Part shown: in pieces, positions 14,115 to 25,194 of the stretch | Layout of the letters: each line of letters starts with the position of its first letter | Position numbering within the stretch: position 1 is the first letter of the stretch | Assembly: GCA_029948255.1 (NCBI GenBank) | Contig: JALIZF010001940.1 | Coordinates: 3,471,001 to 3,535,000 of the forward strand | Direction: 5' to 3' | DNA from: Telmatactis stephensoni | Lineage: Eukaryota; Cnidaria; Anthozoa; Actiniaria; Isophelliidae | DNA: 64,000 bases | Translations under genes and position numbers: made by a program | Notes under the pieces: model-generated | Seen by the model: the letters and a program-made list of their open reading frames with translations, nothing else | Database searches by the model: none | What the model was told of the DNA's origin: nothing

Positions 14115-15450
14115 TAATTCTTCCTCCCTTCCTTTGCAATGAGTGAAGTTTTTGCGAGCTGGTTCTTTTTCAGATGAACAAAGGCTATATTTATCAGTTT
14201 TTGGCTAACTAATTGTAATCTAAGAGCAAGATACACTCCAAAAACATTTGGTCAAACCATGGAAAATTCATCTTCCTTTGCTTTCTTTGTTCTTAGCTAT
14301 ATAGTGTTGAGAAAAAGATTAACCTATTATTAAATGCGCAATCCCAAAAATTACAACTATTTACCGAATAATTTTTTGCTTGCTCAAAACTCAATCAAAA
14401 CAAAAAACGTATATGCTTTTTCTAGTACTTTTCCAGTTTCATGTTCACGGCAGTTTAGATGTATAAATTTATTTATTCAATTAAATAGTTTGACACATAA
14501 CTAAAACTTTCATTACGGCGCCAAACAATTATAAGATAATCTAAACAACAGAAATTTTGAGTTGCAAAGCAAAGTCGTCAAGTCCGAGCCAATCCAGCAA
14601 TGAAGAGCTTTGATCCGAGTCCGAAAGGTCAATATTGTTTTCTTTGTGCTAAAGCGACTAAATATATTCTGTACATTGAAACTGTTGACTTGCAACAGGT
14701 CTGAAGGCTACCCTTATTTTTTTATGTCGAAAACAAAAAAAAATTCTTTGCCGTGCATGATTTTTACATAAGTTAATGACTTTAATTGAAATTTTAGTAA
14801 ATCTTTTAATATTAGTTTTCTTGTACAAACAAACTCAAAAATACCTTAAAACAAGAGCATTTCAGCAAACACATTTGTACTGAAATTGTCCCAAAAATTG
14901 AAGGTTTTTCGCTCAGAAATCGATCTTTTACCCTTAAAACATTTTTATCAAACCCCTCAATAAATACTGCCTTAAAAATTGTAAAGAATATGAAATAGTT
15001 TATAAGGAATGATGTTTGGGTTATACATTTTAAGGTACGGTTTAATTTCGATTACAAAAAATGCGAAAGCACATGCTTCAGCTATATCTCGTCTTTGCTG
15101 ACTCGACTTTTCAAAAAAGACCTGTTACATTTTCCACACTGGTAAAATTCCCCAGATAATATACTTTTAAGGATATTTCTTCATAAATGGCCTGCCCTTA
15201 TATTTACATTCATTTCAGAACCCAAATTTATCACTATCAGATGAGTTTTGGTCGAGCTACGAGAGCTGGAAGCTCACACAACAAGCTCAATTTGAAACAC
15301 GAGGGCACCGATAAAATTCTGAGCAATTACTAACCTAGAGTCATCAACGTCTGCCAATGTAACACTGCTAACACTTTGTATATCGAGTATTAGAGATGGG
15401 TCGGTTTGATCTGTTAGTGAAACATATCCTTCACTGCCTTGGAAAGCCAT
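2603..15450 (-). CDS. F-E-x-G tandem-repeat protein (unrecognised family), 9 coding exons, ~933 aa
   Basis: Function unknown. Coding exons in transcript order: 15450-15335, 11347-11119, 10617-10447, 9369-9117, 7230-7075, 5999-5597, 4967-4891, 4235-3185 and 2948-2603. All have GT/AG borders and matching phases, and they sum to 2802 nt including TAA. After a short Ser/Asp-rich N-terminus the protein is about 25 degenerate repeats of ~32 residues: an acidic stretch such as TIDEEELP, a small-residue turn (GAA, GTA), a basic stretch, then FEQG, FEAG or IEQG. Ten consecutive repeats sit in the 1051-nt exon. There is no signal peptide, membrane segment or recognised domain. Several introns fall in phase 1 inside a glycine codon, as expected if repeat-bearing exons were duplicated. 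The G..+..FE pattern faintly recalls Xin actin-binding repeats, but the consensus differs and I do not assign it. The frame is open upstream of the chosen ATG to 15534, so 28 more residues are possible. Confidence 0.83.
4386..4582 (+). mobile_element. tRNA-derived SINE
   Basis: The head carries an A-box-like tggcctagtggtgagagcgc and a B-box ggttcgagtcccag. The body ends in cctcagcaaaaaccaacatg. Acceptor-stem pairing is absent, so it is not a tRNA gene. It lies in the intron between the exons at 4891-4967 and 3185-4235 of the minus-strand gene. Confidence 0.7.
5384..5519. repeat. Minisatellite, ~27-bp unit
   Basis: About five copies of a unit containing attactgcagacgtaacgta, just downstream (in gene sense) of the donor of exon 5999-5597. 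Confidence 0.85.
5990..6115. repeat. Short tandem repeat around gttaccatggaaa
   Basis: Four degenerate copies of a ~30-bp unit built on gttaccatggaaa. The first copies abut the splice acceptor of exon 5999-5597. Confidence 0.65.
8646..8670. repeat. (GTT)n microsatellite
   Basis: Eight GTT/TTG units in an intron of the F-E-x-G gene. The flanking 7.3-9.1 kb is otherwise unremarkable intron. Confidence 0.9.
8996..9086. repeat. (AAAC)n/(AAGC)n microsatellite
   Basis: Runs of caaa followed by aagc units, ending about 30 bp from the donor of exon 9369-9117. Confidence 0.9.
9905..10078. repeat. Degenerate ~60-75 bp tandem repeat (gtcgtggtgtctttgcgg)
   Basis: Repeats of cgtcgtggtgtctttgcgg and gtagtggccgtaa motifs within an intron. 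Confidence 0.7.
10664..11106. repeat. Purine-rich satellite (GGAA, GGAACGAA, GGAACTAA)
   Basis: It fills almost all of the 501-bp intron 10618-11118, stopping about 12 bp from the donor. On the coding (minus) strand it is a long pyrimidine tract. The Pro/Phe/Ser-rich open frame across it is not a gene. Confidence 0.95.
11552..11770. repeat. (CAGT)n microsatellite with (CGGT) interruption
   Basis: About 50 tetranucleotide units in the first intron. The QSVS-type open frame across it is not a gene. Confidence 0.95.
13343..13356 (-). CDS. Candidate alternative first coding exon of the F-E-x-G repeat gene
   Basis: ATG followed by codons for Ser-Arg-Arg and two bases, then a consensus donor (gtaagt). 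Joining it to the exon at 11347 keeps frame exactly as the 15450-15335 exon does, because both leave two bases. The product would be 899 aa. This is a motif-and-phase argument only; no promoter is evident. Confidence 0.35.
13684..14136. repeat. (CTTT)/(CTTC) microsatellite
   Basis: Imperfect pyrimidine tetranucleotide array in the first intron. The FLSF-rich open frame across it is not a gene. Confidence 0.95.
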
Positions 15451-16327
15451 TTTCCAGAACAACAATAATTCACAACACGGTAACAGAATATTTTGACAAT
15501 AAGATATGCCGGTTTTGGTTTCTTTAAGTAGCAAGAAAACTCGTGAGGCAGTAACAGATGCTTGGAGAGTGGAGTCGGGACCGACGGGCTGTTTACAATA
15601 CGTAGACCACCCCCTCCCACAGTGCTTCTACAATCAAATAATTGATTAATTCCATCCAAAAGTGAAATTACTGATGAATAATTTGATAAGAGTCAGTCTT
15701 GAGCAAATCAATTAAGAAATTAGTTACTTTTCCAGTGTTTCGAGCGCGGTGAGCCACTGGAAGCCACCAGCACAGTATGAATAAATTTGGCGCTAAAATT
15801 TAAATCTCGACAGCGAATTTTTTCAAATATGACTACGACCACCGTAATTCAACGACAATCGTACCAGTGGCTTTATTAAATTTCTCAAAAAATGTTGAAG
15901 ATTTAATTTTTTTAAGATTTCAATTTACGATGGGTCGACTTTTCTAGTAGACATTTTCAAACTCAACGTAACGAAACGCACCCACTTACGCAACGCAAGG
16001 CAACCTAACGTAACAGCAACATACATCACTAAACGTGTAACAGCGCAACGTATCGGGTTTAGAGATAACATAATTTGGATACGAATACAGACTCTCGATT
16101 CCCCTATCATATATTTCACCCCCCTATACGTGACGCAGTGTCACACAATACAGTGTAACGCAATGTGATCGATAGCAGTCAACCACAAAAAACTCATAAA
16201 TCAGAAGCACTGAAAGGCTCTTTGACACTCTCTGATTGATGGCCCTCCGCTCCGTCGCTGTCTCTGTTTCGGTTTCTCGCGCTCTCACCCTTCTTGTTTT
16301 TTGTTTTGTTTGTTTGTTTATTTTTTC

Positions 16328-16330
<3 letters not shown>

Positions 16331-16386
<56 letters not shown>
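16331..16386. repeat. (CT)n microsatellite
   Basis: Uninterrupted CT dinucleotide run of ~56 bp. Confidence 0.95.
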
Positions 16387-16389
<3 letters not shown>

Positions 16390-16904
16390 CGTCTCTGTAT
16401 CTTCTGTCTCTGTCTCTTTCTCTCTTTCATGTTGAGGTGAACGAAGTAAGCTATAAATGCTACAATATCTGGACGTCAATTATTAACACTCTGTCGTGTG
16501 CATATATTTTACATATTATTTCGTAAGGCAGTAAAATACAATTAAGTGAAGTGAAGTGAAATCAAAGAGCATGTTTTGAGCTTTAGAAATTTGTTTTGTC
16601 TGGCAAGACGGATATCTGGCTGGGATCCCTGTCCCAAAAATACAACAGGAGGTATCAGAGGTGGGTATTCCCTTATTTGGCGATTTGATTGAATCTAATG
16701 TGAATATGTTGATACAATTACAGGAAATGATCAGGAAGCGCATTTCAGAGACACTAAATCGATCCGGCTTTAGCAACTTCTCGAAAAATCCACAAAAATA
16801 GTTCGCGCGATGGAACGTACTGACTGTTTTGTTTGATTTCAACTGACGCTTAATTTTCGAGAAAAAAAGTTGCATATAAGTTTTCAAATTTATCCGGATT
16901 CCTA

Positions 16905-16994
16905 TACCCTGGTTCCAGAGGCGATTAATGGGAGCGATTACCTTCTTCTTCGCCCCCTTTCTCTCCATTAAATCGCCTCTGGGAACAGGGTAGG
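16905..16994. mobile_element. Short palindromic element (~90 bp)
   Basis: The arms ccctggttccagaggcgatt and, inverted, aatcgcctctgggaacaggg enclose ~40 bp. No transposase. Confidence 0.7.
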
Positions 16995-18390
16995 ATTCCA
17001 AGGTTTGCAAAAGAGCAGTACATTACTGAGTTTGTGCATATTGCTTGTGCTCAACATAAGGGTAGTTCATTTGTGAACGAGGCGTTCGATTGTTTAGATG
17101 CTTTTGATTTGAAGTCGGCAAAGTCACTCACAAACGCTGTCTGGGCTTCCTGTGGTGCAATTCTATCGAGTGTTTGTAATAAAAGACTACAAAGAACATG
17201 AGGTCACATTTGGGTCAACTGAACAAAGTATTCCATAAATAGACATCTGTTGATGAAGTATGCTCACAGGGTCATACCTAAACAAAACAATTAGTCAACT
17301 AGTCGTAAAATAAATAAAGGACTTAAGATTTTCTGGTCGGAAAAATAAGCTTTTAAGCTGGAATTCGGCAAAAATGTCGAAAAAATGTTTCAATGCTGAG
17401 TAATTTTGACCACAGCCGTTCAATCTGTTTCTAAGGGCAGTACGTCATTAACCGAAACCACGCCCTAATTAAAACAAAACTCTATTATTAAAACCAAACT
17501 AAGCTTACAAAGGTTTTTTTCCTTTAAAAGGAAACGTAATCAGTTTATCATTTTATAGCTACTATGTAATTAGATTTTTAGAATTCTTTAAATCGAATAA
17601 CATGTGGGACGGACGTATTTTTTTAACTTGAAAATCTCAGAGAGATTTGACCTTATCTTAAACCACAATTTGATCGATGATTCAGATAATTTTTTCTTAG
17701 ATTAAAATTCTTTTATTAGACGAGATTGCAGATAGTCTGCGTCTGAGATGTCACACGATAATTATAAAGATGTCACGTAATTTTGCGTGACAGAAATGTA
17801 CAATTTTTTTCCAATTTTTATTTAGCGACCAAACTAACATTGTAAACATTCTCAAACATGTATATTTTTGTCTTTATGTATTTGAGAAGCGAAAAGAAAT
17901 AGTTCCTTTGTTATTAGCCTGTGTGCAGGGGTGGGAAACGGCTTTACACGGTCTACTTTGTTATCAGCTAAGATGTTTATAAAAATAAAGCATCAACAAA
18001 GTTGTTTGCATTTTCCAATATTGATATGGAAATGCAACAGAAAAAGCACAGCTTCATCGGAAAGAAATTTTACAATTTGAGAGTAAATTCCATGAGAAAA
18101 TGACAGCTGCAAAGATTCAATTTAATGTAAAGAAAATGCTTCGTAACTCGTGCATTAAATAATCGAATAAGTGTCAATTAATTGATAATTAGATGACATG
18201 AAAAGTCGAAAAACGTATCATGGAAGTACTAGCCTTTTTAGGTGAAATAATAAAGATTAATGCAATTAAGTTACTAGCTCTAGTGTTCTTATTCTCTCAG
18301 TTAAGTAGACTTTAGAGACTCTAAATGGTCCAAATCGTTTACCGTGACAGAATCTGTCTATCACTACAAACATTGACACTCCTATAAATG

Positions 18391-18614
18391 AAAAATGATT
18401 TTCTGAAACATCATCAAACACTCACCCAAGTGACTCTCAAACAGACAGAAACCCAAGGCCAAGATTTGGAATAAAGTTTGAGTATTCTGATGGCGACGGA
18501 GACGACCCTGTTGCATCTAACCAAGGAATCCAAGACTACTTCAGATTTAAGTCTCGCGAAAATATGCAGCACTTGTACCACGTGGTTCAGGGCGACCTTT
18601 CCAGAATGGAATAA
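18391..18614 (+). other. Unexplained open frame, possible exon or gene fragment
   Basis: The frame ending at TAA 18612-18614 gives about 70 residues of ordinary, mixed composition (FGIKFEYSDGDGDDPVASNQ, then an aromatic/basic stretch). It is unlike the low-complexity translations around it. No start codon or clear splice partner was found. It could be an exon of an unmodelled gene or a pseudogene fragment. Confidence 0.3.
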
Positions 18615-19397
18615 TACTGAGGTCGGCTTGACCCCAAGGGGGGTCTACTAAATATCAATTTGTAAGCAAGATTGCATTCAAGGTAATCATATTTGGCATT
18701 TTGGATTTTAGAAATGATACTTTATTTGGGGGTAAAAGGAGGGGGAGGGGGAGGGTCAGTCACACCCTCTTAACCCCTTTGTCACGCAATCTTCAAGGCA
18801 TCACATGCAGTCTTATACAGCTTTGGGTGTCCGTTGCTTTGCAGCTCAACTGATATCCTGGAAAGAGTACAATCTACATGGAAATTAAAGAACTTGCAAG
18901 ATCGTTTAGTCTTGTATATTAGAATGCTCTCCCAACTCATCTCCCCTTAGTACTCTCATCCTTACTCTACCCCCTCCCCCACAGATCAGATGCACCTCTC
19001 ACCAACACCGCGGTCAAACGCAACGCGCATGCTCATGACCTGTGTTGTCGTTCCCGGGAATGCGCGGCTTTTACTATATTTACAAATGAAAAAAAGCCGG
19101 CAAAAGTTTTCAACTTGTTTAAATGCCAAAAATAAGAAAAATACTGTAAAAATAAGGTTTATAACTTCACAGTTTGTAGTTCTATTTGCGATTAAGTTAT
19201 TGTGAGTTTCACGAAAAAATTTATTATTTCTCAAGTACGTTTTTTACAGTTTTTTCTCGACGTATCTTTCAAACGCCGGCTTTTACGTACTGTCATGTTT
19301 CAACCTCAAATATTTATTTATTTTATTACTTGTGATATTAAGTGAGTCTTTTTGTGGGAAAGAATGTGTAAGAAAAGGAAGAACAAGGACTGAACGT

Positions 19398-20210
19398 ATG
19401 AAACAACCAAAGTATTCAGATGGGAAAAATCTTCGAAGAGTTAACAAGTTTATGGCTCGTGCTGGGGGAGTTGAATTCAATTCGTGGGTTTGTTTGAATC
19501 ATCTTTATGAAATCCAGAAAGTGGACAAAATATGTTCTTGCCCGTCGTCCTGGGGTGACAGACCAAAGCTCTCTCTGCAGAGGATCCCAGAGCGTCTGTA
19601 TGACCTATTTGATGAAATTGGCAAAAATATTGAAGGCTACAAACCAGGGACAAATTGGTGTAACTTATGCAAAAGCAAAGTCGATTCTGAGTTTCAAGAA
19701 CATATTGCATTCCAATCATCAAAGAGAAGGAAAGTAAGGAAGGTATTTTAGTTTGAAAAAATGTACACCTAATTTTTAAATACAATAACTAATTTATTCC
19801 TTTAATTAGTAAGACTACAATAGGCAGGGACTTTTTAGGAATCAATAAATATGAACACCTTGGGAGTTCTAGAATAAGTAATAAAAGTGAGTTAGCAATA
19901 AGAGTTTGAAGACCAAAAAATGTAGGGTGATATAAAAAGAGGGAATAATAAATGGGATGAAATGTACAATGCAGATAGTCAAATTTATGGATAAATAAGT
20001 GCTTTAAAATTAAATTCTAAGTAAATATTTTTAATCAGACAAGCACTAGCCAAGAAATTACAGAACAGGGAACACCAACAAGGACCATGACTCAAAAGAG
20101 TAAGTCCCTCTGATATCCTAAAATCATGTTGTAATATAAATTGACCCCATTTCATGAACTTAACTTTTTTGTTTGTTTGTTTTTGGTTTGCAGATTATGC
20201 AGTTTTCTAA
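19398..20210 (+). CDS. Small Cys-rich protein inside the transposon, 3 exons, ~137 aa
   Basis: Unrecognised. Exons 19398-19733, 20039-20099 and 20194-20210 (TAA) have consensus borders and compatible phases, giving 137 residues from the first in-frame ATG. The open frame continues upstream to at least 19332, so a further 5' exon is likely. Cys/His residues are spaced like a metal-binding fold: a WVCLNH segment, then CSCP, then a CNLC...H segment near residues 85-105. The C-terminus is basic and Ser/Thr-rich. Small zinc-binding N-terminal modules are typical of DNA-binding transposase parts, so a DNA-binding role for the element is inferred. It lies entirely between the TIRs. Confidence 0.55.
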
Positions 20211-20539
20211 TTAAAGTGGGACGACGATGAAATTTGAAAATGACTTGAAACTCGGTTGAACTTAGCTATATGGCTCCTATAATCACACAGCAACATATTC
20301 TATTTATATTCAAAAGAGAGAGATCAAAATTATCAAGTATATTAGCATCTGAATTGTATGCAAATGACATTATTTACTCAAACCTATTGTTCTCTTGGCT
20401 TTTAAAGGCAAATCTCTCGGTGATAATGAGCTTAAAATGCAGAATTTGTGGGAAAGTAATTCTTCATATGCATTTATTGTCATCATTGAGTTACTTCAAC
20501 TAGGAATAATCCATTTCCAATTTTAACCGATTTTGATCA

Positions 20540-20860
20540 TCGTCCCCCTTTAAACAATTGGAAATGCTATGCCAGTCAATGGAAAAAGCCAATGAAATTC
20601 TAACAAATCATGATGGGAGCTTTGAGGAAATTACATTGTGTAAGAGCACTTTCATCAATTAAAAACCACTTCCAAAACCTTTTCACTCATATCTCAAACT
20701 ACTCTGTGAACAATATGGAATTGTCATTGTCCAAGGAATGTCAGATTGGAATGTAATAGACACATGCTTTGGAACTGTACAGATAAACAACACTCAAGGG
20801 GATATCTTGATAGACAGTTATGTTTGGGAAAAAATGTCTACAAACTTTGCAAGTACTTAA
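20540..20860 (+). pseudogene. Decayed coding fragment of the transposon (one in-frame stop)
   Basis: A single frame reads through ~105 codons of ordinary composition, broken by one TAA at 20660-20662 and ending at TAA 20858-20860. The part after the stop includes GIVIVQGMSDWN. Either it is an exon whose neighbours are lost, or the stop marks decay. Confidence 0.45.
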
Positions 20861-21051
20861 ACTCTAGTGAAGGTAACCATTCATGTTTGTATAGTAATAA
20901 ACCAACAAACTTGTGCTTGTATTGTCTGTTAAAACAATATAAATCAATAAATATTTTCATTTTTTTTGTGTGTTCTCATATGATACAGTGTGATCTTTTT
21001 ATGTCATTTTGTTTTTGACTTGTTCATAGCAACATGAATAAGTATAACTCT

Positions 21052-21400
21052 ATTAGAGTGCATTTCTGTGAAATAAGATCAAGTTATTTGTGCCTATTTA
21101 GTTGCTATTTAGTTGTTATTTAGTTACTACCATTGAACCAGAACTTTCTTATAATAGTAATACACGGATGTGTAGAAAGTCTGTTTCAATGAAAAAAAAA
21201 CAATGAAGGTTCATTTGAAGTAATAAAGTAATTAAAAGCTATTATGCAAAGTCATTTGTCTCAATTCTCTTGTGTATTTGATGTCTCCAGTGTATTGCTA
21301 TTATAAGAAAGTTCTGGTTCAATGCTAGTGACTAAATAGCAACTAAATAAGCACAAATAACTCTGATCTTATTTCACAGACATATGAAATGCACTCTAAT
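21052..21400. repeat. Nested foldback, ~100-bp arms
   Basis: The left arm (21052-21152) begins attagagtgcatttctgtg. The right arm (21294-21400) is its inverted copy, with ~140 bp between. It probably inserted into the transposon after its coding region. Confidence 0.75.
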
Positions 21401-21515
21401 GTTGTTCTATGTAGATAACTCATTTGACAGTTTGGTAGCTCGATTTCAACTTGCTGTTTATCACCACTATACTGTATCGAAAAAGGAGTACCATTATATA
21501 ACCCAGTGCTGATGC

Positions 21516-21664
21516 GTGACTGCTGAAGAAAATGCAACTGGACTATATGACATGATTTTCAATGCTATTTCAAGGTCTGACAGTAGACTGACCAAAGAGT
21601 GCGATGAGTTACAACACCAGTGTAATGCTGTGGTTATTCTTCATACTGTTGCATATTTCAGGTA
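21516..21664 (+). pseudogene. Further transposon coding fragment
   Basis: An open frame of ~50 codons (ENATGLYDMIFNAISR..., then a Cys/His/Gln stretch and VILHTVAYFR) ends at a possible donor. The fragment at 22021-22158 (INLLDDFHNIYTIQLPTS...) starts after a good acceptor (ttactcatgcag). Together they look like exons of one decayed protein. Confidence 0.4.
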
Positions 21665-22964
21665 CAGTTTGTGTAGAAATTCAAGAAATAAATACAGTAA
21701 TTTCAAACATTGTAATCTCTAGCCATTTATTATTATAATGATCATTTCTTGGAAGGTCTCAAAGACATCTCAGTTCCAAAAAGACTCTGGACTGTATTTA
21801 CATCACCAAGGTGCATCTAGATCAGCAATGAACAGTGGACCTGTGTTAGGGTATTAGCATTGCTCCTAGGACACATGACAGGAATTCTTCAAAAATAAGA
21901 ACAAAACACCCAGAAGTTCTGGCAACAAGATTACAGACAGCATTAACTGTATGTCCAAAACACTTATCAACTCATGTTTTTCCTCTTGATAATTGGTGAT
22001 TATATTTTTCATTTACTCATGCAGGAGAAGCAACTTGTGATCAACCTCTTAGATGACTTCCACAACATTTACACCATCCAGCTTCCAACAAGTGTTAAAC
22101 TCTCATCAGCAGACCACATGGCATCAAGCTTGCTGGATATCCACATATCTGTAAATGCGCGACAAGAGTTTTATCGATAAATTTGCAAGTTTTAAATTAA
22201 CTGAAAGCTACTAAAATATCTGTAGTCAGTTGCATTCAAGGATGCACAATGTGCAGATTCTTAGCCTTAGTAAATAGGAGGAAGTGACCTTCAAAACCCA
22301 AACAAAAAATCTAATGAGATATCAATGGCTAATGATGTGAAGATTCGAAAAAGTTCGTTGAAAAATTAAGACTTAAGCTTATATATACTGGGAAGCGTGT
22401 ATTACAAAACAATCGTTTGTTCTCATTACTGATTGCCTGTTTAACCTACCAAATATATCCTTGATCTTCTATCTTGACATATGAATGATTGGTTCCACGA
22501 TCTTGCCTTGTTAAAGTGTTAAATTTGAACAATTACAATAAATTTCGGCAGTCACACGTTCTGCTTCGAACGCCATTTTGTTTTCAGGGTTCACGCATGC
22601 GCGTTGCGTTTGACCGCGGTGTTCCTCTCACCAAGTCTCTAACCACTTCTTTAACTTTACAGGAAGCGTTTTATGACTAACTGCAGAATCACAGCAAAAT
22701 AAATTGGGTGGGCTCCCTGTGTGATTTCTATTGATTTGCGTGTTCACTCAAAATTCCACAGAAATATTTATCATACGTAAGTTTGTAAATTTTAGTTACT
22801 CGAGTTATCAGTTTGTAAGGCGTCCATATTTGGAAGAAGTGTTCTACATGGCTTCCTGTAGTCCCGCTGATTTCAATTCACCGAAAAAAATCAATTCTCT
22901 TCAACTCAGCCGTGACGAATTGTCGAAGTAAACTAACAGTTTATGTGTATAATTTGCAGCGTGG

Positions 22965-23165
22965 TCGAGTGGTCAGAGCGTCGTATCGCAATCGATCCGG
23001 TGGTCCCGAGTTCAAGTCCCCGCTCTGGCCAATAGCATGCTTGTAATATAGCCAACTGGTTCGCCTCCTTGCCAGTTGGGATTATGAATTGAGGACCATT
23101 ATGTAAACTACCAGGTCACTGGTAATAATGTCTATGACCCTCATTAAAATAAAGAATTAAAAAAA
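22965..23165 (+). mobile_element. tRNA-derived SINE (same family as 60655-60866)
   Basis: The head contains gtggtcgagtggtcagagcg and the B-box gagttcaagtcccc. The body contains ccaactggttcgcctccttg, shared with the copy near 60.7 kb, and the tail is A-rich. The 5' and 3' ends do not pair as an acceptor stem. Confidence 0.75.
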
Positions 23166-24404
23166 TTCTTCTACTCGGAGTACATGGCATGAGTATAGTA
23201 GACGGAAGATCTAGAGGATGTTAACTTTCTGTTTTTTCCTTTTCCTCCTCTCTTCCTTTCTTTTAAAATTAAAATCAACCACCATAATTCTCTTGAATGT
23301 AAGTAAATTTTATTGAAATTTATATTATTTCATTTTAAGACTTTTTCCTGTTCCCCCATCAAATATGAAAACTGCAAATCATACATCAATGTCGGCCAAT
23401 AGTCCATTAATTTTGAACGAGGCAAGCGCGCAAGGCTGGAATTTGATGTCTAAACTGGAACAACAGAACAAGCTAATTCTCAATATCGACGCAAGCGCAA
23501 GAAGATGCGACAAAAACAAAACTATCCGTTCTTTCGCATTTCCGCTTGGGCTTGCGTCGTTACTTTCAACTGAGAACACGAGTTTTGCCTCGTCTTGCAT
23601 CGTTAGAGAGAATCATGCTTTATAGAGCCTTGTTTTGACTCTTCTTCACTTCCAGGAATACAGTACAACCGTGCTATCTTGAATTCGGTTAATCTTGAAA
23701 ACACTCCCACCTCAAATCCGGTAAACAAATAAATCAGCACTCATTTTACAGTCAAGTATCCCCGACATCTAAACAGTTTTTGCCCCCCTCCCCAAGGAGT
23801 TCAAGATAAACGAAGTGTGTTTCTTCTGTGTTAACTATACTACACAACACATATAAATACAGCACATAGTGACTATTTCAGTACCACATCTATTATCTTA
23901 CATGTAATTTAATGTTTTATAATCTAGAGAAATTATCTACTAATCAGATACCAGGGGCCAACATTCTCTTAGCACATGCATGATTGGTTTTCATAACATT
24001 TGAAAATTTATCAGTAATTTTGAGGTATACAGTTATTTCAACAAAGTTGACAGCAAAAGGGGTCAAATACACAAACAGAGCGAAAGAGAATATAGGTGAA
24101 AATCAATGAAACTTCACAGACTTATCAAGCGAATACAAGAACAAGGGAAAGTTACAACAAGTATTACAAAAAACAACAAATTTCCTCTTTACTTGTCAAT
24201 GAATGCTTATATTAACATGATTCAATTTTGTGCCATTCAAATCAATAGTAAACATTCATTTGACAATAACAAAGTCAAATTTTAGCAAGTCACTAACAGT
24301 AATCTGTATTCCACTCTTGTTAAGTATAAGACTTGTGTCTATGTTGACTGACAACTTTTTTAAAATAAGTGTTACTCTCCTACGTAAGTCTCCTTTATCA
24401 TTAT

Positions 24405-24606
24405 GTAAAGCCCACTGCACACATTGAGAAACGACATGAGGAAACTGTCACGCAAGGCAATTAGCTCAGACAATTTCACAAAGTTGCATCTTTGGCTACA
24501 CTAGGCCAAAAATAGAGCAGGTAAAAGAGCACATGGTGTCAGAGAAAAGTGCCTTGCGTGGCAGTTGTTTCCTCACACAGTTTCTCAATGTGTGCGGTGG
24601 GCTTAA
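24405..24606. mobile_element. Palindromic MITE-like element (~200 bp)
   Basis: The arms taaagcccactgcacacatt and its inverted copy at about 24587-24606 enclose a largely self-complementary interior. Confidence 0.75.
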
Positions 24607-24614
24607 CAACTCTA

Positions 24615-24768
24615 AAGCCTGATTTTCGTGAGCAACCAAAGCAGAAGTGGAAGCAACATACACAGACTCAGGGCTGCACTTTGTGAAAGAAGACAATGAG
24701 CACTGCACTACTGAGTCTGTGTATGTTACTTCCACTTCTGCTTCCGTCACTTGTAAAAACCAGGCTTA
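24615..24768. mobile_element. Palindromic MITE family A, copy 1
   Basis: Arms run from aagcctgattttcgtgagca to the inverted cacttgtaaaaaccaggctt, with acacagactcag / ctgagtctgtgt near the centre. Copies 2 and 3 are at 25641-25810 and 26799-27487. Confidence 0.8.
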
Positions 24769-25194
24769 AGAGTTGCTAGTGTAAGAAACAGACATAGAAT
24801 AAATGGAAAGTTGGAATTTAAGTAGAATTCACTTTAAAAACCTGGCTTTTTGACAACCTTAAGGTATCAATAAATCTGAAACTTGATCATGAATATTATT
24901 AATTGTCTAAGTCACATTGGCCACCTCTTCTGACATCCAAAATAGTGTTTTGTGTGACCACACTGAAATTATGGTTGTCATGGAGACTACTGATCACATA
25001 ACTTGATCATACATTCTTCTGTCACACAACACAGTGTGCTGTGCAATGGCATTCAAAATGCTTTCATGGGGACTATCACATTATACATAGTTAAGGTAAT
25101 TATAAAGTTAGTCTTTTCAATCCATTTTGCTACAAAAGATGAAATATAATAAATACCTAAATATGTATCAATTCCATTCATTATTAAGATGATG

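Larger units (their letters stand above)
15451..18994. other. Intergenic, mostly empty
   Basis: Contains a (CT)n run, a short hairpin element and one unexplained open frame (all listed separately). No other conserved coding signal was seen on either strand. Confidence 0.5.
18995..22632. mobile_element. DNA transposon, 3620 bp, 29-bp TIRs, 9-bp target duplication
   Basis: Perfect 29-bp inverted repeats, starting aacaccgcggtcaaacg, lie at 19004-19032 and 22595-22623. They are flanked by direct copies of cctctcacc at 18995-19003 and 22624-22632. The interior carries one intact small multi-exon gene and several decayed coding stretches, all on the plus strand. A 9-bp duplication is seen in Mutator-like and some Merlin-like transposons. 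I see no recognisable transposase core, so the superfamily is unassigned. Identical TIRs suggest recent insertion, whereas the broken interior suggests a copy mobilised in trans. Confidence 0.88.
22633..25194. other. Intergenic, repeat-derived
   Basis: Contains a SINE and two adjoining hairpin elements (listed separately). At 23660-23815 it also holds remnants with the motif gttcaagataaac, akin to the pogo-like ends at 47.6 kb. No gene seen. Confidence 0.45.

Noticed and set aside
22965..23040. tRNA-Ser/Leu gene
   Set aside because: A- and B-boxes are present, but the 5' and 3' ends do not pair and a SINE body follows; the copy at 60.7 kb shows the same.
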